Part shown: positions 41,168-51,107 of the stretch, piece after piece
How positions within the stretch are numbered: the stretch's first letter is position 1
Layout: each line of letters opens with the position of its first letter
Source of the DNA: Geitlerinema sp. S16
GTDB taxonomy: Bacteria > Cyanobacteriota > Cyanobacteriia > Cyanobacteriales > Geitlerinemataceae
Length of the DNA stretch: 60,234 nt
Direction: 5' to 3'
Assembly (NCBI GenBank): GCA_011390275.1
Contig: JAABST010000026.1
Location: forward strand, 1-60,234
Position numbers and translations under genes: made by a program
Notes under the pieces: model-generated
What the model was told of the DNA's origin: nothing
Databases searched by the model: none
What the model saw: only the letters and a program-made list of their open reading frames with translations

Positions 41168-42388
41168 TTAGTTCAGCGCTTCAATCATTTCGTTGAGTTC
41201 CGCGACTTTCTCGGGTTTGTCTTGGTTTTCGTACAGTGTACGCGCTAGCTCTAGCTCCGCGATCGCCTCATCCCGGCGGTTTTGAGCTTTGAGCGCTTCA
41301 GCTAGGAAAACATGAGCTTCCGGTGACTCCGGGCTGAGGGAAATTGCCTCCCGCAAGGCCAGGATGGCATAGAGCGGATCGTCATTGTTCAACAGCGCTT
41401 GGCCAATGCTGAGCTGAAGATCGGCGCTATTTTCGAGGTTCGACGCACGTCGATAGTAGCGGGTGGATCGTTCTAGATCGCCGCGCTCTTCGAGGAGCTG
41501 GCCGAGGTCAAAGAGCAGTTGGCCATCGTCAGAGGTGAGGCGCTCGGCACGATCGAAGGCCAGAAACGCATCCTCGTCGCGACCGACATTGAGTAATGCG
41601 GTTCCAAGATTGATATGGGCGTTGAGGTTATTGGGCGTACGTGCCGTCACGCGCTCAAAGATCTCGATCGACTCCGAGTAGCGACCGAGTTGCAACAAAG
41701 TAGACCCGAGAAACCCGTCAATTTGTAGGTTATTGGGGGCGAGGGTTTGGGCACGCTCGTAGGCGGCGAGGGCGTCATCGTAACGCTCTTGCCGGAATTG
41801 GGTCGCACCAAGACCGAGGTATGCATTGAGGTTGTTGGCATCGAGCCGCACAACGTCTTGATAGGCGGCTTCGGCGGCGGCATACTGACCGTTTTGAGCG
41901 AGGGCGTAGCCGAGGGCGTAATGAAACCGGGTTTCGTCAGCGTCGAGGGCGATCGCCTGTTGGTAGGCTTCGATCGCTTCGGTGTAATTTCCGAGGCTGG
42001 ATTCGAGATAGCCGATCGCCGAAAAAATGAGCGGATTACTATCATCCAAGGTCGCAGCTTGGCGATAGGTCGCGATCGCCCCGGCTAGATCGTCAGCATC
42101 GACCTGTTCTCGACCTTGAATCAAGAGTTCGTTTAGCTTGTCGTCCTCCTTGCCGAAACGGGTCTGTAACTTAGAGCCAGCCGGATCAGCGGGTTGCGAC
42201 ACAAAAGCCGGAGTTTTCAGCCCGTGACGGGGACTCACTAGGGGGTGATCGGTGCTGGCTAAATGCGAGCGGGAGGCACGATCGTAATCGTTATCGCTAG
42301 CCGCCTGCGCGATGTGTGACCCACGCTCTAGGCTGGTGGCGGTGAGTAGTGCGATGACTCCGATCGTCACAGGGGAAAATTTAATCAT
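41168..42388 (-). CDS. Exported TPR-repeat protein
   Basis: 406 residues from ATG at 42388 (MIKFSPVTIGVIALLTATSL). The frame is open to 42469, but the 27 extra residues would spoil a clean signal peptide ending near AQAA. From about residue 85 there are eight or more tandem tetratricopeptide repeats, e.g. AIEAYQQAIALDADETRFHY and IEIFERVTARTPNNLNAHIN. They give a superhelical scaffold for protein contacts, probably in the periplasm or thylakoid lumen. No catalytic domain. Convergent with mreBCD; any role in cell shape is inference from position. Confidence 0.85.
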   Translation of the reverse strand: MIKFSPVTIGVIALLTATSLERGSHIAQAASDNDYDRASRSHLASTDHPLVSPRHGLKTPAFVSQPADPAGSKLQTRFGKEDDKLNELLIQGREQVDADDLAGAIATYRQAATLDDSNPLIFSAIGYLESSLGNYTEAIEAYQQAIALDADETRFHYALGYALAQNGQYAAAEAAYQDVVRLDANNLNAYLGLGATQFRQERYDDALAAYERAQTLAPNNLQIDGFLGSTLLQLGRYSESIEIFERVTARTPNNLNAHINLGTALLNVGRDEDAFLAFDRAERLTSDDGQLLFDLGQLLEERGDLERSTRYYRRASNLENSADLQLSIGQALLNNDDPLYAILALREAISLSPESPEAHVFLAEALKAQNRRDEAIAELELARTLYENQDKPEKVAELNEMIEALN

Positions 42389-42587
42389 CTGAAATGCTAA
42401 ACGTAATACCGAATGGATCAACCTTGGTTTAAATCGCAATAACCGCAATATTAAAGGCTCTAAACACAACTGAAAACTCCAGATTTGCTAAGACTGGAAT
42501 GGGTCTGAATGACAGCTTGGAATTGAGTGTAGATAAGACCCTGGAGAAATTAATAGCTGATAATACAAGAATTCAATACCAATTTCC

Positions 42588-43262
42588 CTACTGGGTGAGC
42601 ATATTAAACTGACGCAGTAAGCTGACATTTTCGGGTGTGAGCAGCTTCTTCATTTCGGAAACGCGATCCAAGAGATTGAGTTCCCGCGTAAATTCTTCTT
42701 TCAAGATTTGAATGTAGCGCTCACGGGATTCTGAGGTGTCTTTTTCACTGAGCATTTTGAGTGCGACGTTAATGTTAGACATCGGACGGCGCAGCTCTTG
42801 GCTGAGATTGTCGAACAAGCCATCTTTGGCTTCTAGAACTTGACGTAAACGGGCGAGTTCGTCATTGAGTTCGAGCATACGCTCTTTTTGGCGATCGTCT
42901 TTACGAAATCTTGCTTCGATCGCGCCGATCAGCTCGTCAGCATCAAAGGGCTTGGTTAGATAATCATCTGCCCCGAGTTCGATGCCCTGACGCATATCAG
43001 ACCGCTCCGTTTTAGCCGTCAGAAAAATAAACGGAATCAGTACCGTTTTGGGCGTCGATTGGAGGTCTGCTAACACGGCATAGCCATTCATCCCCGGCAT
43101 CATAATATCGCACAGGACTAAATCGGGATGGTGGGATCGAATGAGCTGTATACCCGCTTCGCCATTCTCTGCTCCGATGCTGTTGTAGCCTTCTGCTGAC
43201 AGAATGCGAACGATGTTCTTGAGCAGAGCCTGCTCGTCTTCAATAACGACGATCGTTTTCAT
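42588..43262 (-). CDS. Response regulator with a C-terminal HisKA-like domain lacking the phospho-acceptor His
   Basis: 224 residues from ATG; the first codon overlaps the stop of the kinase gene (ATGA, 43259-43262). Residues 1-118 are a complete receiver: E8/D9 acidic pair, phospho-acceptor D52 (LVLCDIMMPGMNG), T83 and K104 (YLTKPFD). A coiled coil (120-147) leads to LFDNLSQELRRPMSNINVAL, which aligns with the H-box of HisKA (S-H-E-L-R-T-P) but with Gln155 for His. The helix pair continues to about 200 and no ATPase domain follows. It is therefore a dimerising receiver protein without a DNA-binding output, perhaps docking on the kinase. Cognate kinase: the adjacent CBS-PAS kinase. Confidence 0.85.
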   Translation of the reverse strand: MKTIVVIEDEQALLKNIVRILSAEGYNSIGAENGEAGIQLIRSHHPDLVLCDIMMPGMNGYAVLADLQSTPKTVLIPFIFLTAKTERSDMRQGIELGADDYLTKPFDADELIGAIEARFRKDDRQKERMLELNDELARLRQVLEAKDGLFDNLSQELRRPMSNINVALKMLSEKDTSESRERYIQILKEEFTRELNLLDRVSEMKKLLTPENVSLLRQFNMLTQ

Positions 43263-45454
43263 GACACCGGATTAGGAAAAGCTGAGGGGTGTTGTAAGTC
43301 TTTGGGCAACCGAATCGTAACGGTCGTACCACACTCGATGTGGCTGCTGAAGTCGATTGTACCACCGTGCAAACTGACGCAGCGGTGGACGATCGCCAGA
43401 CCTAGCCCCGTGCCTTGAATTGTGCCCACGTTTGCAGCTCGGTGGAACGATTCACACAGGCGGGGCAAATCACTCGTCGGGATGCCGATACCGTTATCGG
43501 TCACGCTAAACCGGATTTGGCTGGGCGCAGTGAGGGAAATATTTAGCTCAACGATTTCGGCGTTGGGTGAATATTTAATCGCGTTAGATAACAGGTTGGT
43601 CAGCATTTGGCGCAGGAGTTTTGCGTCAAGGCTGGCGGTAGTGGTGTCATCAATTTGGTCGTCAATCATCATCGCGATGCGATGGGTTCGACCGAGGGCG
43701 GTTTGAAGTTGTGGAACCAGGATGGTGCAAAACGTGCGAATCGGTAAAGGCTCGGGATTGAATTCGATCGTGCCTGATTCCGCCTTGCCCAGCGTCAGGA
43801 CATCCTTGAGCAGTTGATTCATATGCACGATCGAGGTGTTGATCTGCTCAAACTGTTCCTGCTTTTCGGCGGCATTGAGTTCGTAGCGATCCAGCAACTG
43901 CGCTGAGGATTGAATGATGGCGAGGGGAGTCCGGAATTCGTGGGAGGCCATGGAAACAAAGCGCGATTTGAGGTCGTTGAGTTCGCGTTCTTTTTCCAGG
44001 GCTTTCAGAACTTCCTCTTCGGCACGTTTCCGAACGCTAATATCAACCAGCGAGCCGATCCCTTCCAAGGGTTGACCGCTAGCCGTATCGATCGCCAATT
44101 TAAGCTCGTCTCGCAGCCAGCGGTAGACGCCATCGTCATGCAAAAACCGATATTCCATGACACAGTGGCCGCGTTCGCGCAGGGTTTCGAGCCATGTGGC
44201 TACGTGGCTTGTATCGTCGGGATGGAGTCGCGTCTGCCAGAAGTCCGGATCGTCGAGCCAACAAGGCGCGGCATACCCGAGTAAATCGTGAATGTTGTCA
44301 CCCACAAAGGTTTTCCAGGCGTGGTTATCGGCCTTGCAGGTATACACCACGGCGGGATTGGAGGTGAGGAGGTAGCGAAAGCGCATTTCGCTCTGTTCAA
44401 GGCGCTCTGCATAGTCCTGAAGTTTGAGCCGATCGCGTTTTTGTACCGTAATATCACGCGCCATCCAGAGAACGCTGCTACTGGAAATGGGAGAAATCAG
44501 CGCTTCAAAATACAGGGTTTGATCGGCGGCTTTAAACTGGTGTTCACATTCGATCGTCTGGTCACTTTGTAGCGCCAGACGCACGCTTTGCTGGAACGCA
44601 TTCGGCTGGGATTCATCGAGAAATGCCTCGATCGCCTGATTGACCACCGCCGATCGCAGCGGGTCATCAAAAAGAGTGACGCTCGGGATACTGACATCGA
44701 ACCCGTCATCCGTCACAGCAACAATCACCGTCACATCTCGCATGACATCAAACAACGCCTGCATCTGCACATAGCTGCTATGGAGCTTGCCTTCGAGCAA
44801 CTGATAGTCCGCAATATCGACCTGAAGGCGCTGGATAATCGTGGCGTAGTGTGCCTGCTGATCCTCTGTCTGACGGGCGATGTTGTTCCCTCGATCGGGT
44901 TGGCTTGGGGCTGGATTGATGTGATCCGATTCGATCGCGATCGAGGTTTCGGCGGTTGCGCTGGGTTCGGCGTTCCCGTCGGCGACCCCATCTGCTATCC
45001 CAAAAATCGGTCGCACGTCTCGATCGCCCTGATCCAGAGAAAGATGCTCCATCAGCCATTCCAGGATCTGATCTTGCTCGACGATACCAACGCATTCGCC
45101 GGTTTCGTCGAGTACGGGCATAAAGTCGAGGTGATGAGACTGAAATAGATCCAGTAGACGCGCAACATCCTGTAACTGTGCGACCTGGATCGTATGTTCG
45201 ATCGGCTTAACCAACGCCTGGATAAAACTAGGCGCACCGTCACGATCCTGCATCAAACACAGGATTAAACCACTTAGCGTCACTGCGCCTCGAAGCTGCA
45301 CCCCCCCGTTTTTTCCCGGTTCAACAACAAAGAGAGTCGATCGATGGCTGACCCGAGCTAAGGAAATCGCCACATCGATCGGGGTATTGAGCGCCACTGT
45401 CGGATGTAGTGGCGTCACAGGAGGGGAACCTGACAATGCGGAAAAACTTGACAT
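43259..45454 (-). CDS. Sensor histidine kinase with CBS pair and PAS domains
   Basis: 731 residues from ATG. Residues about 15-140 form a CBS-domain pair (LHPTVALNTPIDVAISLARV; PVLDETGECVGIVEQDQILE). A linker and coiled coil lead to two PAS-type domains. The second is FRYLLTSNPAVVYTCKADNH with its PAC tail YRFLHDDGVYRWLRDELKL. The kinase core has the H-box SMASHEFRTPLAII, N-box LLSNAIKYSP, G1 VTDNGIGIP and G2 GTGLGLAIV. There is no membrane segment, so it is a soluble sensor; CBS pairs commonly bind adenine nucleotides. It is translationally coupled to the response regulator at 42588-43262. Confidence 0.9.
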   Translation of the reverse strand: MSSFSALSGSPPVTPLHPTVALNTPIDVAISLARVSHRSTLFVVEPGKNGGVQLRGAVTLSGLILCLMQDRDGAPSFIQALVKPIEHTIQVAQLQDVARLLDLFQSHHLDFMPVLDETGECVGIVEQDQILEWLMEHLSLDQGDRDVRPIFGIADGVADGNAEPSATAETSIAIESDHINPAPSQPDRGNNIARQTEDQQAHYATIIQRLQVDIADYQLLEGKLHSSYVQMQALFDVMRDVTVIVAVTDDGFDVSIPSVTLFDDPLRSAVVNQAIEAFLDESQPNAFQQSVRLALQSDQTIECEHQFKAADQTLYFEALISPISSSSVLWMARDITVQKRDRLKLQDYAERLEQSEMRFRYLLTSNPAVVYTCKADNHAWKTFVGDNIHDLLGYAAPCWLDDPDFWQTRLHPDDTSHVATWLETLRERGHCVMEYRFLHDDGVYRWLRDELKLAIDTASGQPLEGIGSLVDISVRKRAEEEVLKALEKERELNDLKSRFVSMASHEFRTPLAIIQSSAQLLDRYELNAAEKQEQFEQINTSIVHMNQLLKDVLTLGKAESGTIEFNPEPLPIRTFCTILVPQLQTALGRTHRIAMMIDDQIDDTTTASLDAKLLRQMLTNLLSNAIKYSPNAEIVELNISLTAPSQIRFSVTDNGIGIPTSDLPRLCESFHRAANVGTIQGTGLGLAIVHRCVSLHGGTIDFSSHIECGTTVTIRLPKDLQHPSAFPNPVS

Positions 45455-45595
45455 AGTTTTAAGTCGAACGAACGGAACGGAGGAGATTCAGACAAGAGGC
45501 CGAATCTTCCTTGGTCTGTCCTGCCAGATCGGTAGAGGGCAGATTCAAATCGTCAGCACGGGATTCTGAAATTTTTTCTGCAATTCGATCGAGTC

Positions 45596-45758
45596 GATTT
45601 GGGTACAGGGCAAACGCATACTAATTTTGCCCGAACGAGAGAATCAGGGCTGTAGCGATTGAGCCGCTCAAACCATGTCCAGACTTTCGCAACAAGGCAA
45701 TAATTTCTGGCTCGTGTTGCGAAAAATGGGGAGTATGCGTTTGCCCTGGATTTGGGTA
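45596..45758. repeat. MITE family E with 17-bp terminal repeats and a 10-bp target duplication
   Basis: CAGGGCAAACGCATACT (45606-45622) is repeated exactly inverted at 45732-45748, giving a 143-bp element. It is flanked on both sides by GATTTGGGTA (45596-45605 and 45749-45758), a target-site duplication. An internal stem TTTCGCAACA/TGTTGCGAAA is present. No ORF. CAGGG ends and 8-10 bp duplications recall ISAs1-type elements (inference). It is in the 735-bp gap 45455-46189, whose remaining sequence shows no gene or clear operator. Confidence 0.88.
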
Positions 45759-46189
45759 TTGACCGCGAGTCAAAACACGTCCTATATGCTAGCGTTAACG
45801 CCATTTGTTACTTTACCCAATCTCGACCCTCATCTCATCCGCCGAACCCCGCCTTATCGATCACCCACCACCACACACTGCATCCCAACCCATTTATTCA
45901 TCCATTCGATTGCTGTACGATTAAATCAATCACGCTGAATCACGCTTGAGGCCAGCAGATTCCAGGACAGCGACGATGGTGTTTCACCATTCTCAACGTC
46001 AACAGCCTGAATCTGCTCCGTTGAAGTCGCTTTGATCTCGCCCCTAAAGTCCTCTTGAAGTCTCCTTGAACGATTTCGCCGTCGGATCTTCGTTTGCCGC
46101 CTAGCATCAAACTGACGATCCGTTCAGACAATCCGATCGTTTTCAGTTCACGTTACTCTGTTCGCACCCCCCAGATAGCACCGTCTCCT

Positions 46190-48739
46190 ATGTCCAGCCA
46201 GCTCGATCTCCTCTCGAATAGTCAAGTAATTCCCATCGCCCTGCATGAAGAAATGCAGCGGTGCTATCTGGAATACGCGATGAGCGTCATCGTCGGTCGA
46301 GCCTTGCCGGATGTGCGCGATGGCCTCAAGCCGGTGCATCGACGCATTATCTACGCGATGCATGAGTTGGGGTTAACGCCCGATCGCCCTTACCGTAAAT
46401 GCGCTCGCGTTGTTGGGGATGTGCTCGGGAAGTATCACCCCCACGGTGATCAGGCGGTTTACGATGCCCTCGTGCGCTTGGTGCAGGACTTTTCCAGTCG
46501 CTATCCGTTGTTGGCGGGTCACGGTAACTTCGGGTCGATCGATAATGATCCGGCGGCGGCGATGCGGTATACCGAAACGCGGCTATCGGCGATCGGTCAT
46601 GGCGCGATGCTGGGCGAGATTGGCGATGCGACGGTGGACTTTACGGGGAATTTCGATAATTCGCAGCAGGAGCCGGTGGTGTTACCGGCGCAGTTGCCGA
46701 TGCTGTTGCTTAATGGCAGCTCGGGGATTGCGGTGGGGATGGCGACGAATGTGCCGCCGCATAATTTAAATGAAGTGGTCGATGGCGCGATCGCCCTGCT
46801 CGATAAGCCGACCCTGTCCGACGACCAATTATTCAAAATTATCCCCGGCCCCGACTTTCCCACGGGCGGCGAAATTATCGGTCGTCAGGGGATTCGCGAT
46901 GCCTACCTGACGGGGCGCGGCAGCATCACCATGCGCGGGGTGGTGCATTTTGAAAATATCGAGGTAGGTCGCAAGCGCAAATCGACCCGCAGCGCGATTA
47001 TCGTGACGGAGTTTCCCTACCAGGTCACTAAGTCGAACTGGATCGAAAAGCTGGCGAATTTGGTCAACGATGGCAAAATCGTCGGCATCTCGGATCTGCG
47101 GGACGAAAGCGATCGCGATGGGATTCGCGTGGTGATCGAACTCAAGCGCGAGGCCAACCGATCGAAGATTCTGGCGCAGATTTATAAACACACCCAGCTT
47201 CAGCAAAATTTTGGCGCGATTCTGCTCGCCTTGGTCGATCGCCAGCCCGTCCAGCTCAGTTTGCGATCGATTCTGCAACATTTCCTCGATTTCCGCACCG
47301 AAACCCTGACGCGGCAATATCGCCACGAACTCGATCGTGTCGAGTCGCGTTTACATCTGCTCGACGGCTTGCAGCGGATGCTGGCTCGGCTCGATGAGGC
47401 GATCGCGATTTTGCGTAACGCGCCCGACGGAGGCAGTGCCAAACAGCAGTTTTATACCGAGTTTGACTTCAGCGAAGCCCAGGCGAATGCGGTGCTGGCG
47501 ATGCCCATGCGTCGTTTGACCGGCCTGGAACAGCAAAATTTGCGGGATGAAATTACCGAGTTAAGCCAAGAGCGCGATCGGCTGCAACTGTTGCTCGATA
47601 GCGAGAGTGAATTTAAGAAAGCGCTGAAAAAAGAGCTGCGATCGCTGAAAAAACAGTTTGGTGATGTCCGTCGTACGCGCATCATCACTGTGGACGGGGA
47701 AGTGGCGACCGATAACACTCCTCCGGTGAGCCAAACTAAAGGCGAGACCCGTAAAGCCGCTCCACCCCAGCCGGTGATGCCGCTAGAGCTGGAAATCCAG
47801 GCGGAAGACGCGGCGATCGAGGCGACCTATCGCGGTTACGTGCGGCGTTTGACCCCGAAAACCGCGAGCCGTCAGACCGGGGCGGAGATTCCCGCACAGC
47901 TTGAGAGTGGTGACGATCTGGCGATCGCACGGTTTAATACGCGCACCGATCGGCAACTGATTTCGGTGTGTCGTGACGGCAAGGTTTACGCCACCGAGGT
48001 CAGCAATTTGCCGGTGACCAGTGGACGCGGGCGCGGTGAGGCAGCGGTGGCGCTGCTGCCACCGTCTGCCCAGGGTGATCCGGACGCGGTGATGTCGCAA
48101 TTTATCCTTGAGGATTTAAGCGATCCGACGGTGGCGAAACACCTGCTAATTGTGACGGCCTCGGGCAAACTCAAGCGGATTAATCTGGCGGAGTTGGCGA
48201 CGATGACCGCTCGAGGTCTGACGGTGATTAAGCTCAAGGAGGACGATCGCGTTTTGCTCGCCCAGCCGGTGGTGGTAGGTCAGGCGTTAATTTTGGTGTC
48301 CACGGGCGGGCGGCTGTTGCGCTTGACGATCGATGATCAGCGCGTGCCGGTGTTGGGACGGACGGCGCAGGGTCATCAGGGGTTACGTTTACGCAAAACG
48401 GAGTCGCTCGCCGGGGCGACGGTAGCAACGGCGCGGGAGACGATCGCGATTATCTCGAAGTCGGGTTTTGTGAAACCGTTGGCGGTGGAGTCGTTGAAGG
48501 TGGGCGATCGCGGGGCGATCGGTTCGCAGGCGGTGCAGTTTAAAGCGAAAACGGACGGGCTGATCGGTGTGGTGACGGTGCGCGAGACGGACTATCTGAT
48601 CGCGTCGGTGAGTGACGACACCACGCGGACGTTTGCGATGGCGACGATCGCCCAGCTCGGCAGCGCCCACGCGGGGCAAAAGCTACCGGGGTTAGGGCGC
48701 GTGCAGTTAACCGAGGTGGTGGCAGCAGTGTTGGGGTGA
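46190..48739 (+). CDS. Type IIA topoisomerase subunit A (ParC/GyrA family, ParC-like)
   Basis: 849 residues from ATG at 46190 ([20 protein letters not shown]); the 32 residues open upstream are rejected. The breakage-reunion domain is complete: [20 protein letters not shown], the quinolone-region [15 protein letters not shown] and the catalytic Tyr in [12 protein letters not shown]. Six-bladed C-terminal beta-propeller modules follow. The GyrA box (Q-R/K-R-G-G-K-G), needed for gyrase DNA wrapping, is not visible: the equivalent area reads [14 protein letters not shown]. That favours topoisomerase IV-like function (decatenation/relaxation) over gyrase. No gyrB/parE gene lies beside it. Confidence 0.88.
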   Translation: MSSQLDLLSNSQVIPIALHEEMQRCYLEYAMSVIVGRALPDVRDGLKPVHRRIIYAMHELGLTPDRPYRKCARVVGDVLGKYHPHGDQAVYDALVRLVQDFSSRYPLLAGHGNFGSIDNDPAAAMRYTETRLSAIGHGAMLGEIGDATVDFTGNFDNSQQEPVVLPAQLPMLLLNGSSGIAVGMATNVPPHNLNEVVDGAIALLDKPTLSDDQLFKIIPGPDFPTGGEIIGRQGIRDAYLTGRGSITMRGVVHFENIEVGRKRKSTRSAIIVTEFPYQVTKSNWIEKLANLVNDGKIVGISDLRDESDRDGIRVVIELKREANRSKILAQIYKHTQLQQNFGAILLALVDRQPVQLSLRSILQHFLDFRTETLTRQYRHELDRVESRLHLLDGLQRMLARLDEAIAILRNAPDGGSAKQQFYTEFDFSEAQANAVLAMPMRRLTGLEQQNLRDEITELSQERDRLQLLLDSESEFKKALKKELRSLKKQFGDVRRTRIITVDGEVATDNTPPVSQTKGETRKAAPPQPVMPLELEIQAEDAAIEATYRGYVRRLTPKTASRQTGAEIPAQLESGDDLAIARFNTRTDRQLISVCRDGKVYATEVSNLPVTSGRGRGEAAVALLPPSAQGDPDAVMSQFILEDLSDPTVAKHLLIVTASGKLKRINLAELATMTARGLTVIKLKEDDRVLLAQPVVVGQALILVSTGGRLLRLTIDDQRVPVLGRTAQGHQGLRLRKTESLAGATVATARETIAIISKSGFVKPLAVESLKVGDRGAIGSQAVQFKAKTDGLIGVVTVRETDYLIASVSDDTTRTFAMATIAQLGSAHAGQKLPGLGRVQLTEVVAAVLG

Positions 48740-48810
48740 GTCCCCGTAGATCAACCCGCGAATCAGTCCACCACAATCAAGCAGCGAATAAGTACCCGTC
48801 TCAGTTTTTG

Positions 48811-49527
48811 CTACAGCTCGGTGCAGACACGATCGAACGCCGCAGCGGGATCATCCGCCTGGGTGATCGGACGGCCAATGACGAGATAGGTCGCACCGGC
48901 GGCGATCGCCTCTGCCGGTGTCATCACCCGACTTTGATCCCCCTGACTCGCCCAGTTCGGACGCACGCCGGGACAGACGATCGTGAAATCCTGACCGCAG
49001 ACTCGGCGCAATTCCGCCGCTTCCTGGGGTGAACACACCGCACCGCCCAAACCCGACTCTTGCGCCAGTTTCGCCATCTCTAGGGCAAATTCCGGTAGCT
49101 CGATCGGCACTTTCAAATCAAAGGCCAGATCGCGGGCGCTGAGGCTTGTCAGTAGCGTAATCGCCAAGAGGGTCGGCGGCGTGCAGTTGGCGGCGTCGGC
49201 TCCCTCCTGGGCGGCGGTGACGGCGGCTTCGAGGGCGGCGCGTCCGGCGGTGGCGTGCAGCGTCAGCAGATCCACATCGTAGCGAGCGGCGGCGCGGCAG
49301 GCTCCGGCGACGGTGTTGGGGATGTCGTGAAATTTCAGATCGAGAAAAATGCGTTTGCCGCGTGCTTTGAGCTGTTCGATCAGGGCGGGGCCGGTGCTGA
49401 CGAAGAGTTCGAGGCCGACTTTCCAAAAGGTGGCGTTGGGGATGCGATCGACTAGGGCGATCGCGGTGTCCACGTCGGGAACATCGAGGGGAATAATCAG
49501 GCGATCGGCAGGATCAGGCGCGGTCAT
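48811..49527 (-). CDS. pyrF: Orotidine 5'-phosphate decarboxylase
   Basis: 238 residues from ATG. It is a group 1 OMP decarboxylase completing UMP synthesis. [11 protein letters not shown] holds the first Asp, WKVGLELF the Lys, and [13 protein letters not shown] the catalytic D-x-K-x-x-D array. [26 protein letters not shown] binds phosphate, followed by [14 protein letters not shown]. All motifs intact. It starts 15 bp after the DCC protein gene, the probable first gene of a two-gene operon. Confidence 0.96.
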   Translation of the reverse strand: MTAPDPADRLIIPLDVPDVDTAIALVDRIPNATFWKVGLELFVSTGPALIEQLKARGKRIFLDLKFHDIPNTVAGACRAAARYDVDLLTLHATAGRAALEAAVTAAQEGADAANCTPPTLLAITLLTSLSARDLAFDLKVPIELPEFALEMAKLAQESGLGGAVCSPQEAAELRRVCGQDFTIVCPGVRPNWASQGDQSRVMTPAEAIAAGATYLVIGRPITQADDPAAAFDRVCTEL

Positions 49528-49542
49528 AGCAGAGTTACAAAG

Positions 49543-49980
49543 TTAAGGCGTAGGGGGTGTCGAGACGGGCGCGGACGCGGTGGAAACCGTCGCGGTATAG
49601 GGCGATCGGTAGGTTTCGCGACGCCGTCCGAACCAATCGTAGCGGTTATCCCGCACCTCGGTGTAGACCCAATCGCCCGTCGCCTTGAGTCCCGGCACGG
49701 CGCGATAGGCGTTGACGAACAGCTCACCCGCAGGCAAAATCCGCCCGATTTCCTCGGCTGCGTCGCTGCCCTGCCAACGCCGATCGGGGTTCGCCGCGTC
49801 GATTAAAATCATGCCCAGTTCGCAGGTTTGCGGCGTGACGCCATAGGTCGCGAGCACATCGAGATCCTGCATCGGGATATAGGCGAAGCGTGTACCGGCG
49901 TCGAGGCGTTCGAGCAGTTGCACCAGGGTGACGCAGAGGTTACAGTCGCCGTCGTAGACCACGTGATAGGGCTGAGACAT
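49543..49980 (-). CDS. DCC-family thiol-disulfide oxidoreductase (DUF393)
   Basis: 145 residues from ATG. The name-giving motif is YDGDCNLC, with Cys13 and Cys16 as a thioredoxin-like CxxC pair. FAYIPMQDLDVLATYGV and the C-terminal VNAYRAVPGLKATGDWVY segment are typical of the family. The last 30 residues (TATVSTASAPVSTPPTP) are low complexity. Substrate unknown. It is upstream of pyrF on the same strand and divergent from the PfkB kinase (66 bp). Confidence 0.88.
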   Translation of the reverse strand: MSQPYHVVYDGDCNLCVTLVQLLERLDAGTRFAYIPMQDLDVLATYGVTPQTCELGMILIDAANPDRRWQGSDAAEEIGRILPAGELFVNAYRAVPGLKATGDWVYTEVRDNRYDWFGRRRETYRSPYTATVSTASAPVSTPPTP

Positions 49981-50046
49981 GGGAAAATCGGTTAAAAATT
50001 AGCCTAACAATGGGCTGGCCGCCGTTACTGACGCATATCCGAAATT

Positions 50047-51057
50047 ATGTCGCATCCCCGCGTTCTCTGCCTGGGCGAAATCCTGATCGATTGTCTGCGC
50101 GATTCCCGTGCGGGCTGGACGCCGGAACCGGGTGGCGCTCCGGCGAATGTGGCCTGTGCGCTGGCGACGCTGGGTGTGCCGGTGGGGTTGATCGGCGCGA
50201 TCGGGGATGATGCGGCGGGGCGATCGCTGTTGGCGTTGCTGGAAGCGAAGGGGGTGGATGTGTCGATGGTGTCTCAGCTTGAGGCTGTGCCGACGCGGCA
50301 TGTGTATGTGGAGCGGGACGGGAGCGGCGATCGGCGGTTTGTCGGGTTTGGGACGGGCGATCGGGGCGATCGGGGCAATACGGTGGTGATTTCGTCGGCG
50401 GATTTTGCCGATGCTCAGATTGAGGCGACACAGGTGAAACCGGCGGCGATCGTCCGGGCGGATTGGTTGGTGACGGGGACGCTGGGGCTGGCGACACCGA
50501 CGACGGCGAAGGCGCTCCGTCAAACGGTGGGGATGGCGAAGCAGTCGTTAACGTCGGTGTTGATCGATGTGAATTGGCGATCGGTGTTTTGGGCGGATTT
50601 TGACGGGTTGCGTCCGGGGTTTGATGAGCCGGACACGCCGCGCGATCGGATTTTGCGGTTTTTGACCCAGGCGGATTGGCTAAAGTTTTCCGATGAGGAT
50701 GCGCGGTATTTGCTAGAGACGGATGATCCGGCGGAGGTGGCGGCGCGGTTTCCGGGGGCGCAGGGGGTGATCGTGACGCGGGGTGATCGCGGTTGTGGGT
50801 ATCAGGTGGGGGCGTTGTCGGGCGAGGTGGCGGGGTTTGCGGTGGAGGCGATCGATACGACGGGGGCGGGGGATTGTTTTGTGGCGGCGTTTTTGGCGCG
50901 GTGGTGCGATCGCGGTGAGGCGATTTTGGCGGGGGATGGGGCGGCGTTGCGGGAGGTGATGCGTTATGCCTGTGCGGCGGGGGCGTTGACGACGTTGGGG
51001 GTTGGGGCGATCGGGGCGCAACCGACGAATGACGAGATTTTGGCGTTGCTTGAATGA
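50047..51057 (+). CDS. PfkB-family carbohydrate kinase, fructokinase-like
   Basis: 336 residues from ATG. A ribokinase fold: start VLCLGEILIDCL, sugar-binding GGAPANVACALATLG (PfkB signature 1) and the anion hole/catalytic base AIDTTGAGDCFVAAF (signature 2). N-terminal W-x-x-x-x-G-G-A-P-A-N is typical of fructokinases (ATP + fructose to fructose 6-phosphate). Substrate is not proven by sequence. Very high G at third positions in places. Convergent with the MmeI-like gene 50 bp downstream. Confidence 0.85.
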   Translation: MSHPRVLCLGEILIDCLRDSRAGWTPEPGGAPANVACALATLGVPVGLIGAIGDDAAGRSLLALLEAKGVDVSMVSQLEAVPTRHVYVERDGSGDRRFVGFGTGDRGDRGNTVVISSADFADAQIEATQVKPAAIVRADWLVTGTLGLATPTTAKALRQTVGMAKQSLTSVLIDVNWRSVFWADFDGLRPGFDEPDTPRDRILRFLTQADWLKFSDEDARYLLETDDPAEVAARFPGAQGVIVTRGDRGCGYQVGALSGEVAGFAVEAIDTTGAGDCFVAAFLARWCDRGEAILAGDGAALREVMRYACAAGALTTLGVGAIGAQPTNDEILALLE

Positions 51058-51107
51058 TGCTGCCTGGACAACCTGACCAGTCAAATAAAATTTGTCTCGC
51101 GGTTGGA

